DNA of 64,000 nt. Origin: Pseudomonas putida (lineage in GTDB: Bacteria > Pseudomonadota > Gammaproteobacteria > Pseudomonadales > Pseudomonadaceae). The translations under genes were made by a program, and so were the position numbers. A model generated the notes under the pieces. The model was not told the DNA's origin. It did no database searches and saw nothing but the letters and a program-made list of their open reading frames with translations. Where the stretch lies: the NCBI RefSeq assembly GCF_001941965.1, contig NZ_MKZO01000005.1:62001-126000 (forward strand), written 5' to 3'. Positions 29,075 to 39,317 of the stretch are shown in pieces (the first letter of the stretch is position 1; each line of letters opens with the position of its first letter).

Positions 29075-29755
29075 TCAATCCAGGAGATCGATCTGCAGAT
29101 GCTCTGCCACCGCCTCCGCCGAAGCGATCTTCAGCTTCGGCACCCTCCCCAGGCACGGCGCCGGCAAGCGCTCGGCCAGGCTGGCCAGATTCTCCTCGAG
29201 CCGCGACGTGCGCGGATCGATGATGTTCGCTACCCACCCCGCCAGTTGCAGACCATCCCGGGCAATCGCCTCGGCACTGAGCAGCGCATGGTTGATACAC
29301 CCCAAACGCACGCCCACCACCAGGATCACCGGCAGCTTCAGCGCCATCGCCAGGTCCGACAGGTTGGCCACGTGGGACAACGGTACGCGCCAGCCTCCGG
29401 CACCTTCGATCAAGGTGAAATCGGCTTGCTGCGCCAATACCTCGCGCATCGGTCCGAGCAGGCCCTGCACGCTCAACTCGACCCCGGCCTCCCGCGCCGC
29501 CAGATGCGGGGCGATGGCCGGTTCGAAGGCAAACGGATTGATCCGTTCATAAGGCAGCCTCAGCGTGCTCTGCGCCATCAGCGCCAGGGCGTCGCTGTTG
29601 CGCAGCCCCTTCGGCGTGACTTCGCACCCCGAAGCCACCGGTTTCGCGCCGAGGGTGCTCAACCCGGCGAGCTGCGCCGCCTGCAACAGGCCGGCGGCGA
29701 TGGTGGTCTTGCCCACGTCGGTGTCGGTTCCGGCGATGAAGTAGGCCGCGCTCAT
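29075..29755 (-). CDS. bioD: dethiobiotin synthetase
   Basis: ATP-dependent closure of the ureido ring, DAPA plus CO2 to dethiobiotin. The 226-residue P-loop protein starts MSAAYFIAGTDTDVGKTT with the Walker-like loop at residues 9-18; EGAGGWRVPL and VGVRLGCINHALL are further family motifs. Last gene of the five-gene biotin operon, one base after bioC. Confidence 0.96.
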   Translation of the reverse strand: MSAAYFIAGTDTDVGKTTIAAGLLQAAQLAGLSTLGAKPVASGCEVTPKGLRNSDALALMAQSTLRLPYERINPFAFEPAIAPHLAAREAGVELSVQGLLGPMREVLAQQADFTLIEGAGGWRVPLSHVANLSDLAMALKLPVILVVGVRLGCINHALLSAEAIARDGLQLAGWVANIIDPRTSRLEENLASLAERLPAPCLGRVPKLKIASAEAVAEHLQIDLLD

Positions 29756-29756
29756 C

Positions 29757-30581
29757 TCACTCCCCTTCTGTCAGCGGCTTGCGCAAGACCCCATAGACCA
29801 CCTGGTAGGTGGCCGGCAGGCCCTGCGGCTGGCGAAACTGCTCGTAAGCCTGCAGCAGTCCTTGCATCCGCGCCCGTCCGGTCAGCCCGGCGGGACGCCC
29901 GGGGTTGAGGTTGTGCGCGCCCAGGGCCTTGAGCTCATGGGTCAGACTGCGCACATCAGGGTAGTGCAACACATGGGGTCGTGCATGCAGATCGAGTACT
30001 TCCAGACCGCTTTCTGCACATAACCGCTGGTAGTCCTCGAAGTGCCGGAAACGATTGACGTGCACCATGCCGTCCACCGCCTCCCAACTCGCCCGCAGTT
30101 CATGCAGGGTGCCGACGCACAGGCTGGAGAAGGCCAGCACGCCGCCGGGCTGCAGCACCCGCCGCGCTTCGGCCAGCACCGCACGGAAATTCGCGCACCA
30201 CTGCACCGCGAGGCTGGAGAACATCAGGTCGGCGCACGCTGCGCGCAGCGGCAGGCGCTCGGCATCGCCGGCAACGTAATAGTCCGCGCCGCCGGCAGCG
30301 CGGGCATGGCGCAGCATGCCCTCGGCGATATCCACCGCCACGCCCAGCCCGTCCGCATACCGCCCTTGCAGTGCCCGGCTGAAATGCCCGGTGCCGCTGC
30401 CGAGATCGACCCAGCAACGCGGCGCCAGGCCCGGCGGCACCTGCTCCAGCAGATGCCCGCCCACCGCCCGCTGCAACTCGGCGACGCTGTCGTAGCTGGC
30501 GGCCGCACGGGAAAAGGACGCGGCCACCTGGCGCTTGTCGGGCAAGGCGCCGGGCAGGCCGGGTCGGGATAGATCAGTCAT
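29757..30581 (-). CDS. bioC: malonyl-ACP O-methyltransferase
   Basis: Methylates malonyl-ACP so that fatty-acid synthase can build the pimeloyl chain of biotin. 274 residues with the SAM-binding motif [14 protein letters not shown] (from residue 58) and the N-terminal [17 protein letters not shown] signature. The ATG at 30581 is chosen; it overlaps bioH by 8 bp, the same overlap as bioH with bioF, which suggests coupling through the operon. Confidence 0.95.
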   Translation of the reverse strand: MTDLSRPGLPGALPDKRQVAASFSRAAASYDSVAELQRAVGGHLLEQVPPGLAPRCWVDLGSGTGHFSRALQGRYADGLGVAVDIAEGMLRHARAAGGADYYVAGDAERLPLRAACADLMFSSLAVQWCANFRAVLAEARRVLQPGGVLAFSSLCVGTLHELRASWEAVDGMVHVNRFRHFEDYQRLCAESGLEVLDLHARPHVLHYPDVRSLTHELKALGAHNLNPGRPAGLTGRARMQGLLQAYEQFRQPQGLPATYQVVYGVLRKPLTEGE

Positions 30582-31305
30582 CGCCACTCTCATGCAGGAA
30601 GGTCTTGATATTGGCCGCCAGCTCTTGCGGGTATTCGAGGATGAACGCGTGGGAAGCGCCTTCGACCAAACCCACCTCGACATCCGGCAGCCATTCGCTC
30701 AGGGCCCGCGCCGCCTCGGCCGGAACCAGTTCATCGGCGCCGGCGAACAGGTGCAGTTGTGGCCCGGCATAACGTTGCAGGGCTGCACGGGTGTCCAGGC
30801 GCCCGAGCACTTCCAGACCTTTGACGAGCAGCACCGGGTCGGTATCCGGCACGCCGATGCCCAGTTGCCGCAACAGGCTGCGCGGCTCCTGCGCACCTTC
30901 GCTGCACAGCGACTTGAAGCGCTTGAGGGTCACCGCGGTATGACTGCGGCAGCCATCGACGAAGGTTTCGAAGGTGTCCGGCGGCATGCCGTCCGGCCAG
31001 TCGGGACGGGCGACGAAGCTGAGGTTGCTGGCGAAGGTCAGCAGCCCGCAGCAGTGATCGCCGCGGCGGGCCGCCAGTTCTGCGGCGAGCATGCCGCCTA
31101 GCGACCAGCCCCCGAGCCAGGTGTCCTTCGGCAGGCGCCGGTCCAGCTCGTCGAGCCAGGCTTGCGGGTCATCGCTGACCAGGTTGGGCAGGCTCGCCAG
31201 TTCAACCCTGAGTCCGGCGTCCTGTGCCCTGAGACTTGCCGCCAGCGGTTCCAGCGCGGCGCTGCCCAGGCCCCAGCCCGGCAGAAGGATCAGATGGTTA
31301 CGCAT
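30574..31305 (-). CDS. bioH: pimeloyl-ACP methyl ester esterase
   Basis: Alpha/beta-hydrolase that removes the methyl group placed by BioC once pimeloyl-ACP is made. 243 residues; nucleophile Ser68 in GWSLGG, acid Asp in [10 protein letters not shown] and His in [12 protein letters not shown]. The start [12 protein letters not shown] gives the family N-terminus, although longer frames exist. Placement between bioF and bioC agrees with its partner function. Confidence 0.94.
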   Translation of the reverse strand: MRNHLILLPGWGLGSAALEPLAASLRAQDAGLRVELASLPNLVSDDPQAWLDELDRRLPKDTWLGGWSLGGMLAAELAARRGDHCCGLLTFASNLSFVARPDWPDGMPPDTFETFVDGCRSHTAVTLKRFKSLCSEGAQEPRSLLRQLGIGVPDTDPVLLVKGLEVLGRLDTRAALQRYAGPQLHLFAGADELVPAEAARALSEWLPDVEVGLVEGASHAFILEYPQELAANIKTFLHESGDD

Positions 31306-32470
31306 CGACAGGCTCCAACAGCGGATAGCACTCGGCCAATGCATTCAACAATAGCTGGACCTGCGCAGCGCTGTGGGCGGCGGTCAGGGTCACCCGCAGG
31401 CGGGCGCTGCCGGCGGGCACGGTGGGCGGACGGATGGCGGTCACCAGCAGGCCGCGCTCGCGCAGCATGCGCGACAGTTGCATCGCCCGCCCGGCATCGC
31501 CGATGAGAATCGGCTGGATCGGCGTGAAGCTGTCCATCAGCTCCAGGCCGAGCGCCTCGGCGCCGCCGCGGAACTGGGCGATCAACGCGGCCAGGTGCTC
31601 GCGGCGCCAGTGTTCGTCGCGCAGCAGGCTCAGGCTCTTCAGGGTCGCGCAGGCCAGCGCCGGGGGCTGGCTGGTGGTGTAGATGTACGGGCGGGCGAAC
31701 TGCACCAGGCTTTCGATCAGGTCCTCGCTGCCAGCTACAAAGGCGCCGGCGGTGCCGAAGGCCTTGCCCAGGGTACCGACCAGCACCGGCAGTTCTTCAA
31801 GGCTCAGGCCGAAGTGCTCGGCCACGCCACCGCCATGCCGGCCGAGGGTGCCGAAACCATGGGCGTCGTCGACCATCAGCCAGGCATCCTTGGCCCGGGC
31901 GCGGTTGACCAGCTCCGGCAGGTCGGCGATATCGCCGTCCATGCTGAACACGCCATCGGTGACCACCAGGGTATTGCCCTCGGCCTTGTCCAGGCGCTTG
32001 TCGAGGCTGTCGGCGTCGTTGTGCAGGTAGCGGTTGAAACGAGCGCCGCTGAGCAGGCCGGCATCCAGCAGCGAGGCATGGTTGAGGCGGTCCTGCAACA
32101 CGGTATCGCCCTGCCCCACCAGCGCGGTGACCGCGCCGAGGTTGGCCATGTAGCCGGTGGTGAACAGCAGCGCCCGCGGGCGCCCGGTGAACTCGGCCAG
32201 GGCTTCTTCCAGCTCGTGATGCGGGGTGCTGTGACCCACCACAAGATGCGATGCACCACCACCCACGCCCCAGCGCTCGGCGCCGGCACGCCAGGCGGCG
32301 ATCACCTCGGGATGATTGGCCAGGCCCAGGTAATCGTTGCTGCAGAAGGCCAGCAGCGGCTGCCCGTCCACCACCACCTGCGGGCCCTGCGGGCTCTGCA
32401 ACAGCGGGCGCTGGCGGTGCAGGTCAGCGGCGCGCCTCTGTTCGAGACGCGCACGAAGATCGAAGCTCAT
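31298..32470 (-). CDS. bioF: 8-amino-7-oxononanoate synthase
   Basis: PLP enzyme joining pimeloyl-ACP and L-alanine to give KAPA. 390 residues of the alpha-oxoamine synthase family: [39 protein letters not shown], and the PLP lysine in [15 protein letters not shown]. Second gene of the operon, 7 bp after bioB. Confidence 0.96.
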   Translation of the reverse strand: MSFDLRARLEQRRAADLHRQRPLLQSPQGPQVVVDGQPLLAFCSNDYLGLANHPEVIAAWRAGAERWGVGGGASHLVVGHSTPHHELEEALAEFTGRPRALLFTTGYMANLGAVTALVGQGDTVLQDRLNHASLLDAGLLSGARFNRYLHNDADSLDKRLDKAEGNTLVVTDGVFSMDGDIADLPELVNRARAKDAWLMVDDAHGFGTLGRHGGGVAEHFGLSLEELPVLVGTLGKAFGTAGAFVAGSEDLIESLVQFARPYIYTTSQPPALACATLKSLSLLRDEHWRREHLAALIAQFRGGAEALGLELMDSFTPIQPILIGDAGRAMQLSRMLRERGLLVTAIRPPTVPAGSARLRVTLTAAHSAAQVQLLLNALAECYPLLEPVDA

Positions 32471-32477
32471 GGCAACC

Positions 32478-33536
32478 TCAGGCGGACGCGGCGTCGTAGA
32501 ACAGCTCGCTGCTCTTCTGCTCGATCAATGCCTGTTCGATGGCCGCCTGGTGCACTTCGTCGGCATGCTCTTCGCGGGCTTCCGGCTTGATGCCGAGGCG
32601 GGCGAACAGCTGCATGTCCTTGTCGGCCTGGGGGTTGGCGGTAGTCAGCAGCTTCTCGCCGTAGAAGATCGAGTTGGCCCCGGCCATGAAGGCCAGCGCC
32701 TGCATCTGCTCGTTCATCTGCTCGCGGCCGGCGGACAGACGCACGTGGGACTGCGGCATGAGGATCCGCGCTACCGCCAGCATGCGGATGAAGTCGAACG
32801 GATCGACGTCCTCGGCGTTTTCCAGCGGCGTGCCGGCGACCTTAACCAGCATGTTGATCGGCACCGATTCCGGGTGCTCGGGCAGGTTGGCCAGCTGGAT
32901 CAGCAGGCCGGCGCGGTCGTCCAGCGACTCGCCCATGCCGAGGATGCCGCCGGAGCAGATCTTCATGCCCGCGTCACGCACATAGGCCAGGGTCTGCAGG
33001 CGCTCGCCGTAGGTGCGGGTGGTGATGATGCTGCCGTAGAACTCCGGCGAGGTGTCGAGGTTGTGGTTGTAGTAGTCCAGGCCCGCTTCGGCCAGGGCCT
33101 GGGTCTGCTCCTGGTCGAGGCGGCCGAGGGTCATGCAGGTTTCCAGGCCCATGGCCTTGACCCCTTTGACCATCTCCAGCACGTAGGGCATGTCCTTGGC
33201 CGACGGGTGCTTCCACGCCGCGCCCATGCAGAAACGGGTGGAGCCGATGGCCTTGGCCCGGGCGGCTTCCTCCAGGACCTTCTGCACTTCCATCAGTTTC
33301 TGCTTGTCCAGGCCGGTGTTGTAGTGACCGGACTGCGGACAATATTTGCAATCTTCCGGGCAGGCGCCGGTCTTGATCGACAGCAGGGTCGAGACCTGGA
33401 CGCGGTTGGGGTCGAAATGCGCACGGTGCACAGTCTGCGCCTGGAACAGCAGGTCGTTGAACGGCTGCTGGAACAGGGCTTTGACTTCGGCCAGGGACCA
33501 GTCGTGACGAAGCGTTGCAGTTGTGCTGGCGCTCAT
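32478..33536 (-). CDS. bioB: biotin synthase
   Basis: Radical SAM enzyme inserting sulfur into dethiobiotin. 352 residues; SAM cluster cysteines 59/63/66 in [13 protein letters not shown], plus the conserved [12 protein letters not shown] and GGILGMGE segments. First gene of bioBFHCD. bioA is not here, as usual in pseudomonads. The promoter and BirA operator lie upstream inside the 5' end of comF. Confidence 0.97.
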   Translation of the reverse strand: MSASTTATLRHDWSLAEVKALFQQPFNDLLFQAQTVHRAHFDPNRVQVSTLLSIKTGACPEDCKYCPQSGHYNTGLDKQKLMEVQKVLEEAARAKAIGSTRFCMGAAWKHPSAKDMPYVLEMVKGVKAMGLETCMTLGRLDQEQTQALAEAGLDYYNHNLDTSPEFYGSIITTRTYGERLQTLAYVRDAGMKICSGGILGMGESLDDRAGLLIQLANLPEHPESVPINMLVKVAGTPLENAEDVDPFDFIRMLAVARILMPQSHVRLSAGREQMNEQMQALAFMAGANSIFYGEKLLTTANPQADKDMQLFARLGIKPEAREEHADEVHQAAIEQALIEQKSSELFYDAASA

Positions 33537-33608
33537 GGGCGTTTCCTTGTTTAGGCTTGTACTGGCGCGGGGGTCGGATCGCCCGCCAGCGCATCACGGA
33601 TAGCCCGC

Positions 33609-33663
33609 ATAGTTAAGGAAGGCCAATGCGCTGTCAACCTTGCAAGAAAACACAAGTTTACAT
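33609..33663 (-). promoter_or_regulatory. bioB promoter with BirA-type operator
   Basis: Reading toward bioB: ATGTAAACT (33663-33655), 15 bases, GGTTGACA (33639-33632), resembling the gamma-proteobacterial BirA site TTGTAAACC-N14-16-GGTTTACAA. The right half overlaps a -35 box TTGACA (33637-33632), spaced 16-17 from a -10-like TAACTA(T). The operator lies within the first codons of the divergent comF. Confidence 0.65.
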
Positions 33664-34363
33664 CTGCACAAATAATGATCAGAACTGTTTATTGTGCGAT
33701 GAACCCGCCGAACAGGTCCATCCGATTTGCTCGTCCTGTGAAAGCGAACTGCCCTGGCTGGATGAACGTTGCCGGATCTGCGCCCTGCCCTTGCCGCTCG
33801 ACGGCCTGCTCTGTGGCCAGTGCGCGCGGCAGCGCCCCGCCTTTCGTCGGGTCGAGGCGCCGTGGCACTACGGTTTTCCGCTGGACGCCCTGATCACCCG
33901 CTTCAAGCACCAGCGCCAATGGCCACTGGGCCGGCTGATGGCGCAGATGCTCGGCAACTGGCTGGCACACCGGTTCGCCGACGGGCTGCCGCGCCCGGCG
34001 CTGCTGCTGCCCGTGCCCATGGCCAGCCGGCGCTTGCGCCAGCGCGGCTACAACCAGGCGGCGATGCTCGCTGAATGGATCGCCGCGCAACTGGCGATCC
34101 CCTGCGACACCGAGCTGCTGACCCGCCCCCTCGACACCACCGCGCAACAGGAACTCGACGCCCGCGCACGCAAGCGCAACCTCAGGAATGCCTTCGCCCT
34201 CACCCGTCCCGAGGCCATCGAGGGCGTGCATGTGGCGCTGGTGGACGACGTGCTGACCACCGGCGCCACCGCCCAGGCCCTGGCCCGATTGCTGCGCGAT
34301 ACCGGCGCGGCGCGGGTGGATGTCTACTGCCTGGCGCGCACCCCGCGACCCGGCAGTGCTTGA
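33626..34363 (+). CDS. comF: ComF-family phosphoribosyltransferase-like protein
   Basis: A 245-residue ComF/GntX family protein, associated with DNA uptake and use. The N-terminal zinc-type cysteines are seen (CLLC, ICSSC, CRICALPL, CGQC), then a type-I PRTase fold with the PRPP loop VALVDDVLTTGATA and RRLRQRGYNQA. The ATG at 33626 gives the MRCQ start I remember for pseudomonads. Its first 13 codons double as the bioB operator region. Confidence 0.88.
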   Translation: MRCQPCKKTQVYICTNNDQNCLLCDEPAEQVHPICSSCESELPWLDERCRICALPLPLDGLLCGQCARQRPAFRRVEAPWHYGFPLDALITRFKHQRQWPLGRLMAQMLGNWLAHRFADGLPRPALLLPVPMASRRLRQRGYNQAAMLAEWIAAQLAIPCDTELLTRPLDTTAQQELDARARKRNLRNAFALTRPEAIEGVHVALVDDVLTTGATAQALARLLRDTGAARVDVYCLARTPRPGSA

Positions 34364-34422
34364 CTTGGCGCGGTGGGGCGGGCAATTTCCTGCCGATCAT
34401 CGTCAGCTTTCGTACCGACCCC

Positions 34423-35187
34423 ATGCCCTTGCCTACGCCCCTGTCCCAGCACATCGTCCGTCGTCCGCAACGCATCGCCCTGTTGCAGCACATTGATGAG
34501 CAAGGCTCCATCACCCGTGCCGCGAAAGCCGCGGGCATGAGCTACAAGGCCGCCTGGGATGCGATCGACGAACTCAACAACCTCGCCGCGCGGCCGCTGG
34601 TGGAACGAAGCACCGGCGGGCGTGGCGGTGGCGGCGCCCGTCTGTCGGATGAAGGCCGCCGGGTGCTGCGCCTTTACCAGCGCCTGCAGATCCTTCAGGC
34701 GCAGATCCTCGAAGAAGCCGAGGACAGCAGCGACCTCGACCTGCTCGGCCGCCTGATGCTGCGCACCAGCGCGCGCAATCAGCTGCACGGGCGGGTCAGC
34801 GCGATCCACCCGCAGGGGCGCAACGACACCATCGAACTGACCCTGGCCGGCGACCTGCGCATCGAAGCGCAGATCACCCACGACAGCACCCACCGCCTGG
34901 AACTGGAGCCCGGCACTGCCGTGGTCGCCCTGATCAAGGCCGGCTGGCTGGAGCTGGCGACCCGCGATGCCCCGGTGCCACAGGGGACCAACAGCCTGGA
35001 AGCGACGATCGATGAATGGCTGGACGATCCCCAGGGCTCCAGCGAGCTGCGCTTGAGCCTGGGCAGCGGGCAGATCCTGTGCGCCTTCGCCGAGCCGGAA
35101 TGGCTGCGTAGCCATGACCTTGCCGTCGGAAGTGTCGTACAGGTTCGATTCCTTCCGACCTACGTTCTTCTCGGAACACCCGTCTGA
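34423..35187 (+). CDS. ModE-family molybdate-type regulator
   Basis: A 254-residue protein with an N-terminal LysR-like helix-turn-helix (QGSITRAAKAAGMSYKAAWDAI, then the glycine-rich wing STGGRGGGGARLSDEG) and two TOBE/Mop-like beta domains (residues about 120-254), the ModE architecture. E. coli ModE senses molybdate and represses modABC; no mod transporter is near here. The ATG at 34423 is chosen over a long upstream frame running through comF. Confidence 0.85.
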   Translation: MPLPTPLSQHIVRRPQRIALLQHIDEQGSITRAAKAAGMSYKAAWDAIDELNNLAARPLVERSTGGRGGGGARLSDEGRRVLRLYQRLQILQAQILEEAEDSSDLDLLGRLMLRTSARNQLHGRVSAIHPQGRNDTIELTLAGDLRIEAQITHDSTHRLELEPGTAVVALIKAGWLELATRDAPVPQGTNSLEATIDEWLDDPQGSSELRLSLGSGQILCAFAEPEWLRSHDLAVGSVVQVRFLPTYVLLGTPV

Positions 35188-35201
35188 AATCGGCCACAAA
35201 A

Positions 35202-35220
35202 CTGTCATAGGGCCTGATTA
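35202..35220 (+). promoter_or_regulatory. possible Pho box
   Basis: CTGTCAT followed after five bases by CTGATTA, 33-51 bp before the PhoX-like start. The first heptamer is a perfect PhoB half-site; the second is weak and one base out of the usual spacing. Confidence 0.4.
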
Positions 35221-35252
35221 AGGTGACTGCCACAAACCGCAGGAAGCCTGTC

Positions 35253-37157
35253 ATGAACCTATTAGAAGAAAACCAGCCGACCGATCTCGAGCAGATTATC
35301 GGCCTGAGCCGTCGCCGTTTCATCGGTGCCGGCGCCTTGTGTGGAGCGGCGCTGTTTCTCGGTGGCAACCTGCTGAGCCGCAGCGTGCTGGCCGATAGCG
35401 TGAGTGCCGCTTCCGGCAGCCCGTTGCTCGGTTTCAGCGCAATTCCCTCGTCCACCGCCGATGGCATCAGCCTGCCGCCGGGCTACAAGGCCTCGGTGCT
35501 GATCAGCTGGGGCCAGCCCCTGCATGCCGACTCGCCGGCCTTCGACCCGTCCGGCAAGGGCACGGCCAAGGCCCAGGAAGTGCAGTTCGGCGACAACAAC
35601 GACGGCATGAGCCTGTTCCCCTTCCCGGGTGACGAAAACCGCGCGCTCATGGCGATCAACAACGAATACACCAACTACCGCTACCTGTTCGACCACGGCG
35701 GCCAGCCGGCCAATGCCGAAGACGTGCACAAGGCCCAGGCCTCGGAAGGCGTGTCGGTGATCGAAGTGCAGCGCAAGAACGGCCAGTGGCAGTTCGTCCA
35801 GGGCTCCAAATACAACCGCCGCATCCACGGCAACACGCCGATCCGCCTGAGCGGCCCGGCGGCGGGTGATGCCTGGCTGCGTACCGCGGCCGACAACAGC
35901 GCGACCAAGGTCCTCGGCACCTTCCAGAACTGCGCCAACGGCAAGACCCCATGGGGCACCTACCTGACCTGCGAAGAGAACTTCACCGACTGCTTCGGCA
36001 GCAGCAATCCGCAGCAGGCCTTCGACGCCGGGCAGAAGCGCTACGGCGCCTCGGTGGCGGGCAAGGAAGTCGGCTGGCACCTGCATGACCCGCGTTTCGA
36101 CCTGGCGAAGAACCCCAACGAACTGAACCGGCATGGCTGGGTAGTGGAGATCGACCCGTTCGATCCGAAGTCCACCCCGGTCAAGCGCACCGCCCTCGGC
36201 CGCTTCAAGCACGAGAACGCCGCCCTCGGCGAGACCCGTGACGGCCGCGCCGTGGTGTACATGGGCGACGACGAGCGTGGCGAGTTCATCTACAAGTTCA
36301 TCAGCCGCGAGCGCATCGACCACAAGAACCCTACCGCCAACCGCAACCTGCTGGACCACGGCACCCTGTACGTGGCGCGCTTCGACGATGGCGACGGCAA
36401 CCCGAACCATCCGAAAGGCAAGGGCCAGTGGCTGGAACTGACCCATGGCAAGAACGGCCTGAATGCGGCGGCCGGTTTCGCCAACCAGGCCCAGGTGCTG
36501 ATCCACGCACGTCTCGCCGCGAGCCTGCTGAAGGCCACGCGCATGGACCGGCCGGAATGGATCGTGGTGAGCCCGAAGGACGGGCAGATCTATTGCACCC
36601 TGACCAACAACGTCAAGCGTGGTGAGGAAGGCCAGCCGGTGGGTGGGCCGAACCCGCGGGAGAAGAACGTCTACGGGCAGATCCTGCGCTGGCGCGAGAC
36701 GGGTGATGATCATGGTTCGATGGAATTCGACTGGGACCTGTTCGTGGTCGCCGGCAATCCCGAGGTGCACCCGGGTGCAGCGAAAGGCGGCTCGGACAAT
36801 GTCACCGCGCAGAACATGTTCAACAGCCCCGATGGTCTGGGCTTCGACCCGGATGGCCGGCTGTGGATCCTCACGGACGGCGACTACAGCAATGCCGGGG
36901 ACTTCGCTGGCATGGGCAATAACCAGATGTTGTGCGCCGACCCGGCGACCGGGGAAATCCGCCGCTTCATGGTCGGTCCGGTGGCCTGCGAAGTGACCGG
37001 GATTGCCTTTGCTCCGGACCAGAAGACCTTGTTCGTGGGGATCCAGCACCCGGGTGAAACCGGCGGTTCGACCTTCCCTGAGCATTTGCCGAATGGCAAG
37101 CCGCGGTCGTCGGTGATGGCGATTACCCGCGAGGATGGCGGCATTATCGGCGCCTGA
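35253..37157 (+). CDS. PhoX-family alkaline phosphatase, Tat-exported
   Basis: A 634-residue DUF839/PhoX beta-propeller protein. It has a twin-arginine signal (SRRRFIGAG at residues 19-27, then a hydrophobic stretch to about 45), so it is folded in the cytoplasm and exported. PhoX phosphatases use iron and calcium to release phosphate from monoesters; segments seen include TPWGTYLTCEENF, YMGDDERGEF and FNSPDGLGFDPDGRLW. The ATG at 35253 with AGGAAG upstream is preferred to the GTG at 35223. The true substrate is untested, and the paralogue designation (phoX) is uncertain. Confidence 0.85.
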   Translation: MNLLEENQPTDLEQIIGLSRRRFIGAGALCGAALFLGGNLLSRSVLADSVSAASGSPLLGFSAIPSSTADGISLPPGYKASVLISWGQPLHADSPAFDPSGKGTAKAQEVQFGDNNDGMSLFPFPGDENRALMAINNEYTNYRYLFDHGGQPANAEDVHKAQASEGVSVIEVQRKNGQWQFVQGSKYNRRIHGNTPIRLSGPAAGDAWLRTAADNSATKVLGTFQNCANGKTPWGTYLTCEENFTDCFGSSNPQQAFDAGQKRYGASVAGKEVGWHLHDPRFDLAKNPNELNRHGWVVEIDPFDPKSTPVKRTALGRFKHENAALGETRDGRAVVYMGDDERGEFIYKFISRERIDHKNPTANRNLLDHGTLYVARFDDGDGNPNHPKGKGQWLELTHGKNGLNAAAGFANQAQVLIHARLAASLLKATRMDRPEWIVVSPKDGQIYCTLTNNVKRGEEGQPVGGPNPREKNVYGQILRWRETGDDHGSMEFDWDLFVVAGNPEVHPGAAKGGSDNVTAQNMFNSPDGLGFDPDGRLWILTDGDYSNAGDFAGMGNNQMLCADPATGEIRRFMVGPVACEVTGIAFAPDQKTLFVGIQHPGETGGSTFPEHLPNGKPRSSVMAITREDGGIIGA

Positions 37158-37181
37158 CACACAAGGACCGGTTAACACAAA

Positions 37182-37274
37182 ACCCTGTGGGAGCTGGCTT
37201 GCCAGCGATGAGGCCGGCATGAGCGATGAGGTTGCCCGATCTGGCCAAATCGCTGGCAAGCCAGCTCCCACAAG
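37182..37274. repeat. REPIN, family 1, reversed arms
   Basis: CCCTGTGGGAGCTGGCTTGC first and its complement second, with a 40-nt middle containing GATGAGGCCGGCATGAGCGAT. The arrangement matches the elements at 28974 and 62131. It lies just after the PhoX gene. Confidence 0.88.
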
Positions 37275-37377
37275 GTTCTGTGAAAGCCTTCAGAATTGGA
37301 CCTCTCCAGGAAACACCCCCTGAGTTACCATGCCGGAATCGATGCGGCCTCTTTACGCCGCACAGCCGGAGTCGCGC

Positions 37378-38352
37378 ATGTCCCACCCCTTCGATACCCT
37401 CACCCCCGATCTGGTCCTGGATGCCATCGAAAGCCAGGACCTGCTCAGCGATGCCCGGGTCCTGGCGCTGAACAGCTACGAGAACCGCGTCTACCAGGTC
37501 GGCATCGAAGACGCCGAACCGGTGATCGCCAAGTTCTACCGCCCCGACCGCTGGAGCGATGCCGCGATCCTCGAGGAACACGCCTTCACCGCCGAACTGG
37601 CCGACTGCGAAGTGCCGGTGGTCGCCCCGCTGCTGCACAACGGCAAGACCCTGTTCGAACACGCCGGCTTCCGCTTCGCCCTGTTCCCCCGGCGTGGCGG
37701 TCGAGCACCGGAGCCCGGCAATCTCGACCAGCTCTACCGCCTCGGCCAACTGCTCGGCCGCCTGCACGCCGTCGGCGCCAGCCGCCCGTTCGCCGAGCGC
37801 GAGAGCCTCGCTGTGGATAACTTCGGCCACGCTTCCCTGGCCACCCTGCTGGAAGGTGACTACGTCCCGAAAAGCCTGCTGCCCGCCTTCGAATCCGTGG
37901 CCCGCGACCTGCTCAAGCGCATCGAGGCGATCTACGCCCGCACTCCGCACAAGCAGATCCGCCTGCACGGCGATTGCCACCCCGGCAACCTGATGTGCCG
38001 CGACGAGGTGTTCCATATCGTCGACCTCGACGACTGCCGCATGGGCCCCGCCGTCCAGGACCTGTGGATGATGCTCGCCGGCAGCCGCGAGGAACGCCTC
38101 GGCCAGCTCGCCGAACTGATGGACGGCTACAACGAGTTCCACGATTTCGACCCGCGTGAACTGGCCCTGATCGAACCCCTGCGCGGCCTGCGCCTGCTGC
38201 ACTACAGCGCCTGGCTGGCACGGCGCTGGGACGACCCGGCCTTCCCGCGCAGCTTCCCCTGGTTCGGCCAGGAGCGCTATTGGGGCGACCAGATCCTCGC
38301 ACTGCGCGAACAATGCGCCGCGCTGGACGAAGAGCCTCTCAAATTGTTCTAA
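37378..38352 (+). CDS. srkA: stress response kinase A (SrkA/YihE/RdoA)
   Basis: A 324-residue aminoglycoside-phosphotransferase-fold Ser/Thr kinase, protective under envelope or oxidative stress in E. coli. The catalytic loop is RLHGDCHPGNLMC, the metal site HIVDLDDCRMGP. Typical N-terminus FDTLTPDLVLDAIES. The ATG at 37378 is chosen over 37330 because GGAG precedes it and the alignment with SrkA begins there. Monocistronic, followed by rarD. Confidence 0.92.
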   Translation: MSHPFDTLTPDLVLDAIESQDLLSDARVLALNSYENRVYQVGIEDAEPVIAKFYRPDRWSDAAILEEHAFTAELADCEVPVVAPLLHNGKTLFEHAGFRFALFPRRGGRAPEPGNLDQLYRLGQLLGRLHAVGASRPFAERESLAVDNFGHASLATLLEGDYVPKSLLPAFESVARDLLKRIEAIYARTPHKQIRLHGDCHPGNLMCRDEVFHIVDLDDCRMGPAVQDLWMMLAGSREERLGQLAELMDGYNEFHDFDPRELALIEPLRGLRLLHYSAWLARRWDDPAFPRSFPWFGQERYWGDQILALREQCAALDEEPLKLF

Positions 38353-38411
38353 AAGCGGCACGACGTCTGTCTACAATAGCCGCGCATTTAGCTAGCTAAG
38401 CAAGGATCATC

Positions 38412-39299
38412 ATGACTGCCGCCAACCCGCGCCGCGGGTACATTCTCGGCCTGACCGCCTATATCATCTGGGGCCTGTTCCCCATCTACTTCAAGCTGCT
38501 GCAAAGCGTCCCGGCGGTGGAGATCATCGTCCACCGGGTGCTCTGGTCAGCGCTGTTCGGCGCAGCGTTGCTGCTGGTGTGGAAACACCCCGGCTGGTGG
38601 CGTGAACTGCGTGACAACCCGCGGCGCCTGGCGATCCTCGCCCTGAGCGGCTCGCTGATCGCTTTCAACTGGCTGACCTACGTCTGGGCGGTGAACAACG
38701 GGCGCATGCTCGAAGCCAGCCTCGGCTACTACATCAACCCGTTGATCAACGTGCTGCTGGGCATGCTCCTGCTCGGCGAGCGCCTGCGCCGCCTGCAATG
38801 GATCGCGGTGGGGATGGCGGCACTGGGCGTGGCCCAGCAGGTCTGGCAAGTCGGCAGCCTGCCGTGGGTGTCGCTGGCCCTGGCGCTGAGCTTCGGCTTC
38901 TACGGGCTGATCCGCAAACAGGCGCCTGTAGCGGCCCTGCCCGGTCTTGTAGTGGAAACCTGGATGCTGGTGCCGATTGCCATCGGCTGGCTGCTGCTCA
39001 ACCCCATGGCCAACAGCGCTCAACCCGAGTTCTACAGCACCAGCCAGGCCCTGTGGCTGATGGCGGCAGGCCCGGTGACCCTGGTGCCGCTGGTCAGCTT
39101 CAACGCCGCCGCGCGCCACCTGCCCTACACCACCCTGGGCTTCCTGCAGTACCTGGCGCCGACCCTGGTGCTGCTGCAGGCAGTGCTGCTGTTCGGCGAG
39201 CATCTGTCGAGCAGCACCCTGGTAGCGTTCATGTTCATCTGGGCCGGCCTGGCCCTGTACAGCGTCGATGCCTGGCTGACCCTGCGCAAACGCGCCTGA
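38412..39299 (+). CDS. rarD: RarD-type EamA permease
   Basis: A 295-residue inner-membrane drug/metabolite-superfamily protein with about ten helices in two EamA repeats. RarD hallmarks: RRGYILGLTAYIIWGLFPIY at the N-terminus, EIIVHRVLWS and GYYINPLINVLLG. The substrate is unknown; the family name comes from a chloramphenicol phenotype. Followed by a long hairpin. Confidence 0.92.
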   Translation: MTAANPRRGYILGLTAYIIWGLFPIYFKLLQSVPAVEIIVHRVLWSALFGAALLLVWKHPGWWRELRDNPRRLAILALSGSLIAFNWLTYVWAVNNGRMLEASLGYYINPLINVLLGMLLLGERLRRLQWIAVGMAALGVAQQVWQVGSLPWVSLALALSFGFYGLIRKQAPVAALPGLVVETWMLVPIAIGWLLLNPMANSAQPEFYSTSQALWLMAAGPVTLVPLVSFNAAARHLPYTTLGFLQYLAPTLVLLQAVLLFGEHLSSSTLVAFMFIWAGLALYSVDAWLTLRKRA

Positions 39300-39317
39300 T
39301 CATAAAATGATCAAACC

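Noticed and set aside
37812..37820. TGTGGATAA DnaA box inside srkA
   Set aside because: Single coding-sequence match with no cluster around it; treated as chance.
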